Origin: Plasmopara viticola
Lineage: Eukaryota; Oomycota; Peronosporomycetes; Peronosporales; Peronosporaceae
NCBI GenBank assembly: GCA_001695595.3
Contig: MBPM02000026.1
Location: 1-64,000, forward strand
DNA length: 64,000 nt
Direction of reading: 5' to 3'
Below are positions 12,155 through 23,251 of the stretch, in pieces. Numbering within the stretch: the first letter of the stretch is position 1; every line of letters begins with the position of its first letter. Both the position numbers and the translations under genes were made by a program. The notes under the pieces were generated by a model, which was given only the letters and a program-made list of their open reading frames with translations, searched no databases and was not told the DNA's origin.

Positions 12155-12562
12155 TTGATATTGATAAGTGAGAGATTGCTGCAGTTGTTGGGTATTTGGG
12201 TATCACTTTTGTTTCTCGGATTCAGCGGTGAAGATGATGCATGCGATGATAGTGACGGTGCTGCAGATGATGGTCGTGGTATTGATACAGGCGACGCAAG
12301 TGCTGATGTTGGTACGATTGTTTTGTGTGCTATCATATATGTGAAGGGTTCACCGACAGAGGAAGGGATGGTACCGACTCCTGCTCAGATTTATGCTGCT
12401 TTTACTGCTGCCTTCAAACCAGCCTGCGCTTTTGACTTAAGAGATGAAGATGCATCAACGATCGCGTGTGGTGTGATGAATGCGATTATTTACCGGAATC
12501 ATGGATGTGAGAAAGCAGTCAAGAGTGTATTGGAGACTTTTGCGCTGATTAATTTGAGTTGA
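12155..12562 (+). CDS. Hypothetical protein with hydrophobic N-terminus (135 aa)
   Basis: Frame starting MILISERLLQLLGIWVSLLFLGFSG, a possible signal peptide or anchor, followed by an Asp/Gly/Ala-rich acidic stretch (DDACDDSDGAADD). After that come KGSPTEEG, PAQIYAAFTAAFKPACAFDL, and DASTIACGVMNAIIYRNHGC with regularly placed cysteines. The right arm (42,675-42,439) keeps the AFTAAFKPACAFDL ... GVMNA part but its acidic region is rearranged and its end is shifted. The conserved helical, cysteine-bearing half suggests a former secreted protein. Not recognised as a known family. Confidence 0.4.
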   Translation: MILISERLLQLLGIWVSLLFLGFSGEDDACDDSDGAADDGRGIDTGDASADVGTIVLCAIIYVKGSPTEEGMVPTPAQIYAAFTAAFKPACAFDLRDEDASTIACGVMNAIIYRNHGCEKAVKSVLETFALINLS

Positions 12563-12821
12563 CGGACGAAATGAAAGGTGCAGTCGAAGATTCAAGTGTA
12601 AGACTCCCTATTCGGACGTTAATTATCGATAATGTGACTTAATTAATGGACTTGACCACAAACGGAAGCAGCGTCTGGGATCATTGGAATAAGCATCAAC
12701 CGAGACATGCAATTCTTGAATACTATCCATGAAGTTGACATGCTTTTCCATGGGTATGCCATCTCTAGATATGGTGGTGTCATCCCCATCATGCCAAAGC
12801 AGAGGTTGAATATTTAGTCTA

Positions 12822-13246
12822 GGAAGTCAATCATTTGACACCGATTGAAAATCTCCCACGCATCACCATCTACAAGACGTCAGTTGGAATTGATCAAATT
12901 TTATGCGCTGGCAGTGGATGGGGTAGAAGCAAAACACTTCAACCGGGCGTCCTACCAATCTGCCCACTCCAAGCAGAGCACTTCGACAATGTGCGTGGAT
13001 AAAAAGTCATCTTTGCTCTAGAGACTCATGTTCTCGAATGATGTCGCGAACACGACATCATTGAAGAAACGAATCAGCTTACGCGAGAGAAGGTTTCGGC
13101 AATTAAACCAGAGCGAACGAATCAGCATTTAAAAATTGACAATATAGAAGCGGGTGCCGACAGAATTTGGAATTAGTGGCGACAGTGATGTAAACTCAAC
13201 ACTCAGTAGTGAGTATTACTAAGATAGTGTAAAATTTTAAGGCACA
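12822..13246 (+). repeat. CRN 3'-flanking repeat, left arm
   Basis: Third copy of the CRN-flanking sequence, directly downstream of the left-arm CRN (reverse-strand gene). It carries the same VDGVEAKHFNRASYQSA-type coding remnant with a stop after KKSSLL. It shares ACGACATCATTGAAGAAACG with the other copies. Confidence 0.8.
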
Positions 13247-14886
13247 TCCATTCGAATACTTTTAACAAACACATTTAACGCAACAACATACTGCTTCACA
13301 CTCGCTAATGTTTCTGATCTCTGGCGAACTTCATTGGTCATGGTTGTAATCGTTTGCTTTCGATAGTGGGGCGCTAAGTTGCTTGGAACCACGAAACTAA
13401 AGTAGAGCTGATACGTGGGGATGCCAATGCCGTTCAGCCAGAGCAAAAAGCTACGCACTGGTGCAGCTTTGATTTCGTGATCCAAATTAAGGGTCATCTG
13501 CAAGCCATAACATCTAGTGTTCTTGCCATCCGAGATGAAAGCATCCAACGCACAGAATGTACTTGACTTTGGCTGGTAGTATGTCAAGCGTTGAGGAAAA
13601 GAACGAATCTCATCAAGAGTGGAGAACCGTACCAGTGGCATGTTCTTTGGAACGATCAACCTAACGCGTTTCTTCGAGCACAACGAACGGAGCTGTTGAT
13701 GTCCTTGTTTGTGCACTTTAAACCATCTGTGGCAAAGCATCTCGTATATTTTGTTTTAAACGACGGATGTACTTCCCGAATCGTCATTGGCGAGTGCAAT
13801 TGCAAATTCCGATACTCTTTGCAGACTGTCTTCGTTTACTTGGGCAACGAACTCCTCGACAATGTACTTGGACAAAAAAACAAGATAGAACTTCGCTCGA
13901 AATTGTTCTTTGCTCGGTACCATCTCGAAAACGCGGTGACTATAATTTCCATCTCGCACAGCATGATTCCTTTTGGCATATGAAATAATATCCAACGCAC
14001 TGAATGAAGCGATAGCCTTCTGAAGTTCTGCGTCATCCTCAAGCTCTGTCTCAGTGACGATAAATCTTGGAATTGAAAAAGCTTCCGAAGCGTTCATCTC
14101 AATAAACTCCCTGCTTCCAGCATAAACTTGTGGTATCTGTTTCCAAAATTCAACACCAAATCAAACGAACACAGCTCCTTGACTTTCTCTTGATGTCCCA
14201 CTAGAAGCCGAAAGAGGCAATAAAGGTAAAAACAACTCTTACCAGTGCCTGGATTTCCCGTCACGAGCGTGTTAGCGACTTTTTTAGCTTCGAAACACGT
14301 ATTCACCTTGCGCATTAGCTCTGCAAAAATCACAGCATATGTATCTCGTTCTACAATCTTCCTGTATTGCTTCATCAGATGTGCCAACGGTGAAAATCTG
14401 GCCATCTCAAAGTACCTTGTGAATTGGTCACTTTCGTCTGCATCCAGCTTTCGTTTCTTCTTTTGGACGAAAAATGCGGCTTTAGCAAACCAGTCATTTA
14501 CCCGAATACGCTTTCCGCCGTCGTCATGCGACGGAACCACGACCAACACGTGGATTTGCTTGGTTTTCGGTTTTGGCATCTCCTCAAGAACCTCCTCAAG
14601 GCCAAACTCTCCCTGTAGTTCTTAGTCTTTGTGTGTCAATTTTTTGATAAGCACAGTCTTTTCCCCTCTTTTAAGCTTCTTCACGTCATCTGTGCTTGAG
14701 TCAAACCACGCAATCGCCCTTTTTGGCGAGGAAAAATTGCAGCTTGTCCGCATCGACCGCCTTGAGATCGTTCTCCTTCTTCGCCTTAATAGCATCCTTC
14801 AGATGGCCAATCAGCTGACTCGCCTCGATGTCTACAGGAAACATGTTTCCCTTCACACCAACGAGCGTGTACACCAGCGTCACCAT
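13237..14886 (-). pseudogene. CRN (Crinkler) effector pseudogene, NTPase + nuclease-like type, left arm
   Basis: CRN proteins are oomycete effectors that enter host cells and usually act in the nucleus. The N-terminus starts at 14,886 (MVTLVYTLVGVKG) and has LQFFLAK, a variant of the LxLFLAK translocation motif. A frameshift follows just after it. The next frame (14,579-14,094) has HVLVVVPSHDD, which ends the CRN N-terminal module, then a P-loop NTPase with Walker A GNPGTGKS. Compared with the right arm, 252 bp (84 codons) are lost in frame next to SEAFSI, removing the Walker B-like and PVWSLKEL segments. An in-frame TAA shared with the right arm separates the 13,756-14,097 block from an open 167-codon frame (13,237-13,740). 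That frame has restriction-endonuclease-like features (ALDAFISDG followed by YGLQMTLN). Not expected to make a full protein. Confidence 0.9.
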
Positions 14887-15038
14887 GTTTCTTATAGAGA
14901 AAGGGACGTTCTCTCTATTCGTATTCCAGCCAATCCAATGTTGCAACCCAGCGTTGAGATTGCCTACACGGGTGATTAAACAACTGTAAAAGATATTTTT
15001 TCTTTCGCTCGCTGTTTGTTGAAAGCATTCAAAGGGAT

Positions 15039-15105
15039 GTGCCTAAAACTTTTATAACTGTCTGAGTATTACTCACTACTGAGTGTTGAGTTAACATCAC
15101 TATCG
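15039..15105 (-). repeat. Truncated CRN-flanking repeat on the 5' side of the left-arm CRN
   Basis: GTGCCTAAAACTTTTATAACTG followed by TATTACTCACTACTGAGTG and GTTGAGTTAACATCACTATCG. This is the inner about 65 bp of the CRN-flanking repeat. The similarity ends here, so the left arm of the large duplication breaks inside this repeat. Confidence 0.75.
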
Positions 15106-15424
15106 CTTTAAGAGAGTGATTATACGCCTTGTTATATCTCTATTGCATCTGTGCACGCGTAACGTGTCTGTCGTCGCACATCATCTCGGCGCTTTAGAAA
15201 TAGTATGTTTTAATCATCGTCGGTGTTTTTGACCTAGCTTAGAATAAATCAGAGAAAAAGCCCTTTTTCTTTAAAATTTCTCTGATTACACCAAGCAAAG
15301 AACATTCGATCGTCATTACAACGCGATCTGATTTGCTCAAGGTAAAACTTGACCGATTCAAACACTGATTCACTCGCGAAATTCATCTCGCAAGAAAAGG
15401 CTAGATTTCGGAGTTGCGACGATC

Positions 15425-16161
15425 ATGAATCACAAAGAGCTTCAATTAGGGCCAATAGGCCCTTCTGAAGCTATTAAAGGTGATCAAATGCATGTCCAAA
15501 TTCAGTTAAAAGAAAATGACATACGTCACGTAGCCACGGACACTAATTCGAAACAGTTTAGCTTGTTATAGGGCAAATGACATTGCCCAAATGGCCATCA
15601 ATACTCAAGCGTACAGTTGAAGAAGGAAAGTCCAATGCAAAAGATCATACGAAAAAAAGTCGACTAGATTTGCTGGTGAAGGCATGTAAGAAGCAGTGCG
15701 TCTTACGAAATGAACATAAATTTACCCAAGTTTTTACTGACAAGAAGCTGCTAAGAGAGCTGGGGAAGCGCCATCAACTATTCGATGACAACGTCACTAC
15801 TCTCATAAATACGGATGCTGAAGATTGGTTTAATATCTTGCTTTTTTTGTTTGTAAGATATTGTGTACCGCACTTGACGAATATAATAAATACAGCAATC
15901 GATCATAAAGGGCCAATCGTAGAAATAATACCATTCGATTTGAATAGTACGAAACGGCAATGTATACAGTCGATAGAATCACTTGAGAAATCCAATTCCG
16001 CCGAGGGCGATTTAATTATAATACCAACGCAATCAACTGAAACTACTGTTATTATCCCAATCATTATGCTGCTAGGGGTAGCTCTAAAATATGCACTAAT
16101 AATTAAAATCGCAATCGCCGCATTACTTTGTCGTAAATCTAAACAGATAGTCATGGTTTGA
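15425..16161 (+). CDS. Putative tail-anchored membrane protein with one intron (214 aa)
   Basis: Two frames join cleanly if an intron is assumed. Exon 1 is 15,425-15,479 (starts MNHKELQLGPIG) and exon 2 is 15,572-16,161. The intron of 92 bp begins GTGATC and ends TTGTTATAG, with an ACTAAT branch-point-like site at about 15,540-15,545. Without it the first frame stops at 15,571 and the second starts at 15,577. The product is lysine-rich at first (KRTVEEGKSNAKDHTKKS) and has a hydrophobic patch (FNILLFLFVRYCVPHL). It ends with a long hydrophobic segment (VIIPIIMLLGVALKYALI) and a short basic tail CRKSKQIVMV. This looks like a C-terminal membrane anchor. I do not recognise the family. It lies just inside the spacer, next to the duplication edge. 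Confidence 0.5.
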
Positions 16162-19100
16162 ATCATTTTTTCAAAAGGGTCGTATCGTAGTTAGCAGACC
16201 CACCAGGGAAGCTTTGTTGTAAAATGAGTGTAAATCGCGCTCACGCTCATCGAGAAATTCAAACAATGGCTTGTCATACTATTATTCTCTACGATTAGCC
16301 AGTTATCCACGAATGCACGATACATATGCACACTTTCTTATTGTTTCAAGTTTTGTCAGGCTCGAGGTTCATAAAGCTTTTAATGAAAACACCTCGCTTT
16401 ACGGTATGATCACTTTTGTTCTTACTCTTAAATCTCTGTGTATGTGACACCAAACAAATTATTATTTGTGGATATCAAATCGAAATCCCATCAAAAAATG
16501 TGTTCCCGACAGTCTTTCAATTTACTTAAAAATGTCACAGTTGGCGTGCCAGCTTTAGCAATGCGCCTGGCGACACACCGAAGATGTCGACAAAGTTTGC
16601 TTATTGCCTATAGTCATATTCACCAAAGTGTCTACTGATAATCTGCCACAACAACATACTAGGGCGCTCTTCAAGTGTGTATATTGAAAATCTAATATAT
16701 CTTAATCAAGCTAATCGTTGTGCTACCTAGCTGATCCATTTGCGGTCTCGTAGGCCAAAAGTTCTCAAATATATATTATCTCAAGATGTTTAATACCGTT
16801 CTCGAGGTACACAAGAATGCTTGGCCATACCAACAATAGCGAATGATACTCGTTTAACCGAAGTTTGATGTGACAAACACGAGCTTTATCTTTGTTTTTC
16901 TTTTCTTCCGGCCAGCTCCTTAATCTCAGGTTGAGATAGAAATGCTCTACTAAAAGTATAAGCTAACGGGCACCATTCAACATTAAAAGAAACATATATC
17001 AACTCTTCACAGCTTATACATATGCTCTCTTTCTCGGGTGTTACATTATTATAGTGAGCAAATGGTTGTGACATCTTTTCTTGACCATTTCAGGCATTGC
17101 ATATAATGTCAAATTTAGTTTTTGTTTGCTCGTCTTAATGCTCATCGTTAACGCAACGATAATGTTATTTTAAGTTTTAATGCTCCTTTTGTCGTATTTG
17201 GTTATATACTGAACATTTGCCATAAAATTACTCGGGAACCATTGCTCTTTTGCAACGCCGGCCTAATAGAGATTGATCAGCTGCCTGAAATATGAAATAG
17301 CAGTAGTCTCTGATTAACCGCCTCACTCACTTACTAGCTTAAAATAACGAGTAACATATCTTTTGATTTCGTCATTAGGCGGCTGATCAAGCTCTGGACG
17401 ACTGGCGTTGCAATAGAATAAGTATTCATCACTAACTTCTATTCTTTAAGCAGATGCAACGACGCTGCGTTGTAGAAGATATCTAAAGTGTTAATCGTTG
17501 AGGTATTGATGAGCATTTATACGAGAAAAATCAGACTTATTGAGCGATAAGTAAACTGGGAAGGAGCATATAGCAGCTTGCGTTTTGATACTATCTGACA
17601 AACTTAAAGTGAATAATCAAGACAAGGCTACAAAGCTAGATAGCGAGCTGACGCCCGAGGAAGAGAAGAAACACATCACCCATGGAGAGCTACTATATAT
17701 ACCCTTTTAAGTTGCAATCGTGTAATTGACCAGAGGAAAGAAAATTGATAATTGAGCTTTTGGTTGACTACGTCACGTCGTGGCTAAGCACGCCTTATCC
17801 ATATTTGCCAAGCGTTTTTTCAACACCCGAAGACGAAGCTTATTATTTCCAGAGAAACATATTCGCTTTGAACGATTTCAGAGGCATTTGGTTTGAAAGA
17901 TCTTGTAGCGTTTGAGCTAGATAGTATGGCGATAAGTGTTCTCAAGTACTACCTCAAATTTTGACGAATACGAATGCCTAGTAAGCTCTAGTGGTGCATT
18001 TGTTTTGGCAATCAAGTAAGTATATTCTTCAGTCAAAAGTAGCCAAAGCCAATGAATATAGTCCTACACAATGCCTAGTCCGCTCGCTAACATATGCTAA
18101 GCTGACCAATCGCGAAGTAGATGATGTTCATGCCAAGCTGCTTCACAAAAGCATGGCTACCAATAGCAGCTGTAGTAAGATCGCAAATTGACCAAACTCT
18201 CCTGAGAAGCAAGCGAAGATTGTTGATTCCTTCGATGTGTATTGTTTGAGTCTCGATCAATTTCTGATTTAATAACACTGTAGCGCCTCTCAACAAATCT
18301 AAAGACGTCGGAAATGGGGATCTCACTATGACAAAACGGTTAAACTTCACGTTCAATAAAAAAAATTCTTCGCTAAAAACTTACTCAGCGGTTGTGGAGA
18401 AACATAGAAAAAAACCCAGAAATTGGTGATGGTCCTCACAGACCTCAAGATCTTTTGAAAAACGGCAGATCTCAGTTTGGCACTAAAGCTGTGCTTGTAT
18501 ATCATACAATTGTACATCTCAGACGATATACATCAATGGAATTATTGGTTCTCTCGTCAATACTGAGCGCAACTCTATGCAATACGATTTGGGCAATGCA
18601 AAATCACAACACGCGAATTTAAAGTGCATGTAATCAGCTTTTGGCTGGCTTGCTCAAAGGCTCTATGAATATTAAGGATTTTAAGCCATCGATCAAAATT
18701 TAATTAGGACTTCTCCATGCGAAAAGGCCTCATACAAAAATTGATGCATGCATTTGAGGAAGCTGTTTTGGATTCAGTAGTAGAGGTGCATGCTTGTTGA
18801 AATTGTCAAGAAACTCACTTATGTAATTTCGATTTTCTATACGATCATTTTTGGTTGCACAGGATAAATCAAAGCATGCGATTGTACGCTTTAACGCAAT
18901 CACAAGGCCGTTTTATTTTTTGACGCGAAATTTTGTAAGTTCAATAATACAAGTTGGGTTCGTAATGACATCGTACATGCTGTTCGTAGTCTGTATGCGA
19001 AAATAAATTGAGGGTGGCTGTCTCGCTAAAAATAGTCAATGTTTTGTACTTTCGGTCTTTTCTAGCCAACTGGACAGGGTTTTTAACTTTGTCGACCTTA

Positions 19101-22100
19101 AATAGCACCGTGTAACGATCATACGATTCTTCAATGACTCAAAGACACACAGCATCCTTCTTCTCTATCAATACGACGCACGCTTTATTTATTTAGTTGA
19201 TTTTGAACATGTCATGCATATCGCTTTGTGTCGTAGTTAGTTAAAGCTTGAAGACCATCATACAACACTTTTCTAATTCACTCATTATTACAATGGCCAA
19301 GAGCACTAAATTCGTGGGATTGTCGCCTCAGCGGGAGTGTGTCTAGGTATTGTTTTTTTCAAAGCTTGGTTGAAACAGTTTTTTTGCAATGTTTAAATGT
19401 CAGTTCGAGAAATAACTGTGACGCAAGGATAATGGAAGTCAATTAAAGCCTAGAAGTCCAGCTTTTCTCTGCCATTAGTGCAAGGACCCCTCCCGTTAAT
19501 CTAAATTTATAACATCAGAAGTAACTGATAAAACCATTCCCAAAAATGACAAAACACCGGCGGTTCCACATCAGTACTTTCCACTCCACTTATAGCGTGG
19601 TCTAACATGATAAGGAGTCATGTAATGTGATGGTGATGTTGTTGTGCCGACAATAAATGAAGGCTTTTCCCTTTGGTTATTTACGTGTAAGGTGTCGAAT
19701 GATTGTCTCACTGCTTAAAAATGCTGCAAGTAGAAAAGATCGAGTAATCCTGCATCACCTTCGTACAAAACCGATGGCATTTGCAGACATTGTCAATAAG
19801 ATTGCTATTCGTCAAGCTCTGATAGCGGCCCCACAAACAGCTACATAGTCAGTGACTGACTCTGGTAATTGCGCAAATGCTGTGCGGTAAACTGAATAGA
19901 TCGCACGCTTGCATGAACCATGCTAGCCGAAGTGAAAAATTCATCTGTGACAATTGTCCCGATTGTCTCGACGTATATATTATACTCGTTCCAAGCGTTG
20001 CTATTGCGTCAATTTTTTGTGCCAACACCAATCTGACCTTGCCAACGCGGACGAGGCGGAAGACCATCAAAGAATCTTTATCACTTGAATTAGGCTCTTA
20101 TTCATGTGCTTGCCTTTTAATCCGATCAACGACAGCGTCAGCGTGGCATCATTGGCAGGAAAGAGGTGCGGGTCCGATGCGTTACAATATTGATCTTCGT
20201 ATCAAAATCGAGGATAAGAAGGGCCAATTACAGGACTTGTAGGCTATCGCGTGGCTTGATACCACACCCGCTTATCTTTATGCCAGTTTCCCGCGTTGCG
20301 TTTGCTATCCAGCGATGGACGTGAGTTACTAATTATGCTTTTGTGGCAGGTTTCTAAGGAATCTTCGCCAAAATTATTTCAAAAGGAGTTGGACACAAGC
20401 AGTTCAAGATTCCCAATCAATGATTTTGAAAGTGGATTGTATGGCGTTGAGGGGCTGCTTCTTAATTTATTGGTACATTGGGCGCCTGAAAAAAACCGTC
20501 ATACTTCTACCCCCTTTCTTAATGCACTGTTATTATTTTACAGAGATATGTGCAATAAACTTAATTGGTTGATAATCTACAGTGTAGCTGGTCGTTGAAA
20601 ACATGCAGAGCATCTTGACACAGATTGGTATAGGAAAGAAGCATCAAGCATACTTCCTTACGTCAACGATTCGTTTGGGTTTAGTTTATACACCATCGAG
20701 CCGAATCATTACTGCTATAGCGTTGTGCATTTTAAACTGGATGGTGTACAGTAAATTAACAAGATCATTTTTTCAAGTTTAAAAAGCTTTGACCATCAAT
20801 GATTTCTATGTAATTCGAAAAAGAACAACGTCGGTCCTCAACAAAATCCAGATGGGGTTCGTTAAATAGAGGCGGCCCAAGCAAAAATCATTGTGGACCT
20901 CCTTTGCACCAGTGAGTTCATTATCAGCTGTATGGAAACGGGTGCGAGGTGCGTCATCTACAAATATTTACGAATGAAATGAGGATAGCAAATAGCCGAA
21001 TGGAAAAGAAGAAATTTAGACAAGGTAAAAACGTGGGTTCTAAGATTGCTGCTACTGCCTCACCTTCTCTCGTCTCTAATCTTTACGCAGACAGGTTGCG
21101 CTATCGCAAATCCGTACGTAATTGTTGAGAACACTTTCACGTACGGAATAAAAAGTATCTACCTGATCACAAAATATAAAAAGGTTCAAGCCAAACCAGT
21201 GACACGTCTAAATCAATGAAACCGGCAGCAAATAAACTACATCACAGCAGCATCCACATAATAAAATCTTGTGGCAGCCTGCCACGGTGAATCCAGTAAG
21301 GACTGATACATGTACACGTACGGCGTCTTGACTGGGTTCGCATCTGGTACTGCACTAGCGTAGTGACCAGGAGGCAATGATTTGCCGAAGCAACTTTCGA
21401 TGTGCAGATGATTTTATCGCAGCCTCTCTGGCGTTAAAACGAACGCATTGGGAGCAGCAGCACCTTATAAAAATACTTTAAAGTATTCCGGTCTGTGACC
21501 GGTGATTTTTCGCAGATATGTGTTGCCTCACCGCTGGGTAGCTAGCTAGCTGCACGGAAATTTTTCATGTGCTGGGCTCGCGCATCTCGTAACTCGTATT
21601 CCGCAACTTTCGTTGTAGTGACGCCCGCGAGCACGTATAGATAGAGTTTACAGTACAAAAAGGTAAGCATGCTTATGCCAACACGAATTCTTTGCTCCAC
21701 CCTATGTCTGTGCATTACGTACTGTTGAAGAGCTCGATTTTTACTGGTGGTTTGACCGTACTTATCTTAATGTGCGTTGCACGGCTGGGATAGGGTGGCT
21801 TTTCCATATTGATGACTCGCGGCACACCCCTTACTTGTCCTACTGTAGCGTATGGTGCATCGTCCCGTCTCGATTCGCGATAGATCTTTGGATTCATTGA
21901 CCTTCGATACAGTACCGTTCATGTATAAAAGAGCTTTCTGATTTTGTAGCTAGTGTCCTACAATAGGTACACAATAGAAACTTTATGCAGTGGACAAATC
22001 AGGACCAGGCTTCGTTCTCCTCACACTCATCGGTCGACAGAAGTATTTTGGCTTTAAAATTTGTATTCGTAGGGATGGATAAGTTTTTTAATTGTATCGA

Positions 22101-22610
22101 ACCATGAGGTTAAAAATAAGGCGACAAGCTCCACAAATAAGAGCTCCACCTACCATAGAGAAAAGGCTAGACTGCTGAAGTAGCCGAGGAGCGTTGCTGA
22201 AAACGGTTAGACAACAGTTACAACAGAACGTGCCAAACATATTTATGTCGTGAGGAGAGGCATCTATGAACCTTATCGAAAGCAGAGGTGACTAATTGAC
22301 CAGCAGGGATGGGTACCTACCTAGCCAACTCATATAAAAAGGACTGAAATGTTGATATATGAGGATTTATCGATGGGTATGCCTACGTAAACGCAAGCTC
22401 CACCCGCTCGTCTTACCATAACCAGCCGTGTCGCTAGCATTACATGTTTATGAAATCACGGGCGAGAACCAATCAAAACGGTTTTGCACAGCAATAGACG
22501 CGGACGAGAGTCAGGCGCGAAGCATAAAAACACCCGAAACGCCTCATCTGCGCCACGTTTCACCAGCCACTCGAACCTGATTTGAGCATCCCGTTTCGGG
22601 CGGAAATTCA
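16162..22610. other. Gene-poor spacer stretch
   Basis: Only short frames. A coding-like piece (DKATKLDSELTPEEEKKH) is read near 17,630 but stops soon after. The frame at 20,296-20,598 (100 codons) has no motif. A run of small segments such as GCTAGCTAGCTGC near 21,540 is seen. Otherwise decayed intergenic DNA. Confidence 0.55.
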
Positions 22611-22858
22611 GCACCCTGATGCGACAGCCTGCTGTCCTGCCACCAAGCCCTTTTACTGCCGAATGAGTTTAAATGCGATTTGTCCAACGTCGCTTTGAAG
22701 AAAAGAGCAGAAGCGCAGCAGGGTCTGGTGCGTGCGACCAGAAAAGCCACCGCAAGTTCAAACATGACGACAGGGGCAAGATCCAGCAGCAAGCTCACAA
22801 TTCAATTTACATCAGTGTCATCACAACAACTACCCGCGTCAAACCTTTACACACAGCC

Positions 22859-23251
22859 ATGCCCGCAACAAGATCGACGACGACCGGCTCGCCTTCGGTC
22901 GCCATCCCCACGACTTTGCCACTTGTGGTACAGCGTCCGACACTATGCAAGCGCAAGCTAAGCGAGGCTTCAGTCGCGTCTCCTACGTCACTTGACGAAG
23001 TGGCTTCGAACAGCAGCGCGGACGAGCGAGTGATCTCTCCGAAGAAGAAGGCGAAAGCCGATGAACGTGCCAGTGGCGTCTCGAACAAATGGGAAAACCA
23101 CGTGGTGATCAGTGTCGCCAGTGCGCTCGATATGGACACCAAGGACTGCAGCAGGAGGAGTTTGGAGCTTGATCCTATCGCTTTCGCTGCGGCACCAGTG
23201 AGCGAATTTGCTGCTGACGAGCTGCATATCTTACGTTATTTCCTGTCATGA
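22859..23251 (+). CDS. Small basic protein with SPKKKAK nuclear-localisation-like motif, copy 2 (130 aa)
   Basis: Frame from MPATRSTTTGSP to LRYFLS. It could extend upstream to 22,673, but homology with the copy at 2,859 supports this ATG. The N-terminal third is Pro/Ser/Thr-rich and includes KRKLSEASVASP. The middle has DERVISPKKKAKADERASG, a likely NLS. It is followed by NKWENHVVISVASALDMD and a conserved C-terminus (LDPIAFAAAPVSEFAADELHIL). GC content is clearly above the surroundings, and the strongest similarity with the other copy lies in the NLS and C-terminal blocks. Family not recognised; possibly a nuclear regulator or effector. No signal peptide is seen. Confidence 0.6.
   Translation: MPATRSTTTGSPSVAIPTTLPLVVQRPTLCKRKLSEASVASPTSLDEVASNSSADERVISPKKKAKADERASGVSNKWENHVVISVASALDMDTKDCSRRSLELDPIAFAAAPVSEFAADELHILRYFLS

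Larger units (their letters stand above)
4850..15105. repeat. Left arm of a ~10-kb inverted segmental duplication
   Basis: This segment matches the reverse complement of about 39,755-49,790. Matches appear in order all along it: 4,892-5,236 with 49,401-49,715, 6,226-6,486 with about 48,170-48,420, 7,033-7,308 with 47,328-47,600, 8,777-9,118 with 45,580-45,920, 11,103-11,472 with 43,489-43,870, 12,155-12,562 with about 42,410-42,800, and 13,237-14,979 with 39,880-41,839. The outer limit near 4,850 is where the CGATCACTTG region stops matching. The inner limit near 15,105 falls inside a repeat that flanks the CRN gene. The arm carries a SINE insertion and a 252-bp deletion in the CRN gene that the other arm lacks. 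Limits are by eye, to within a few tens of bases. Confidence 0.9.
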
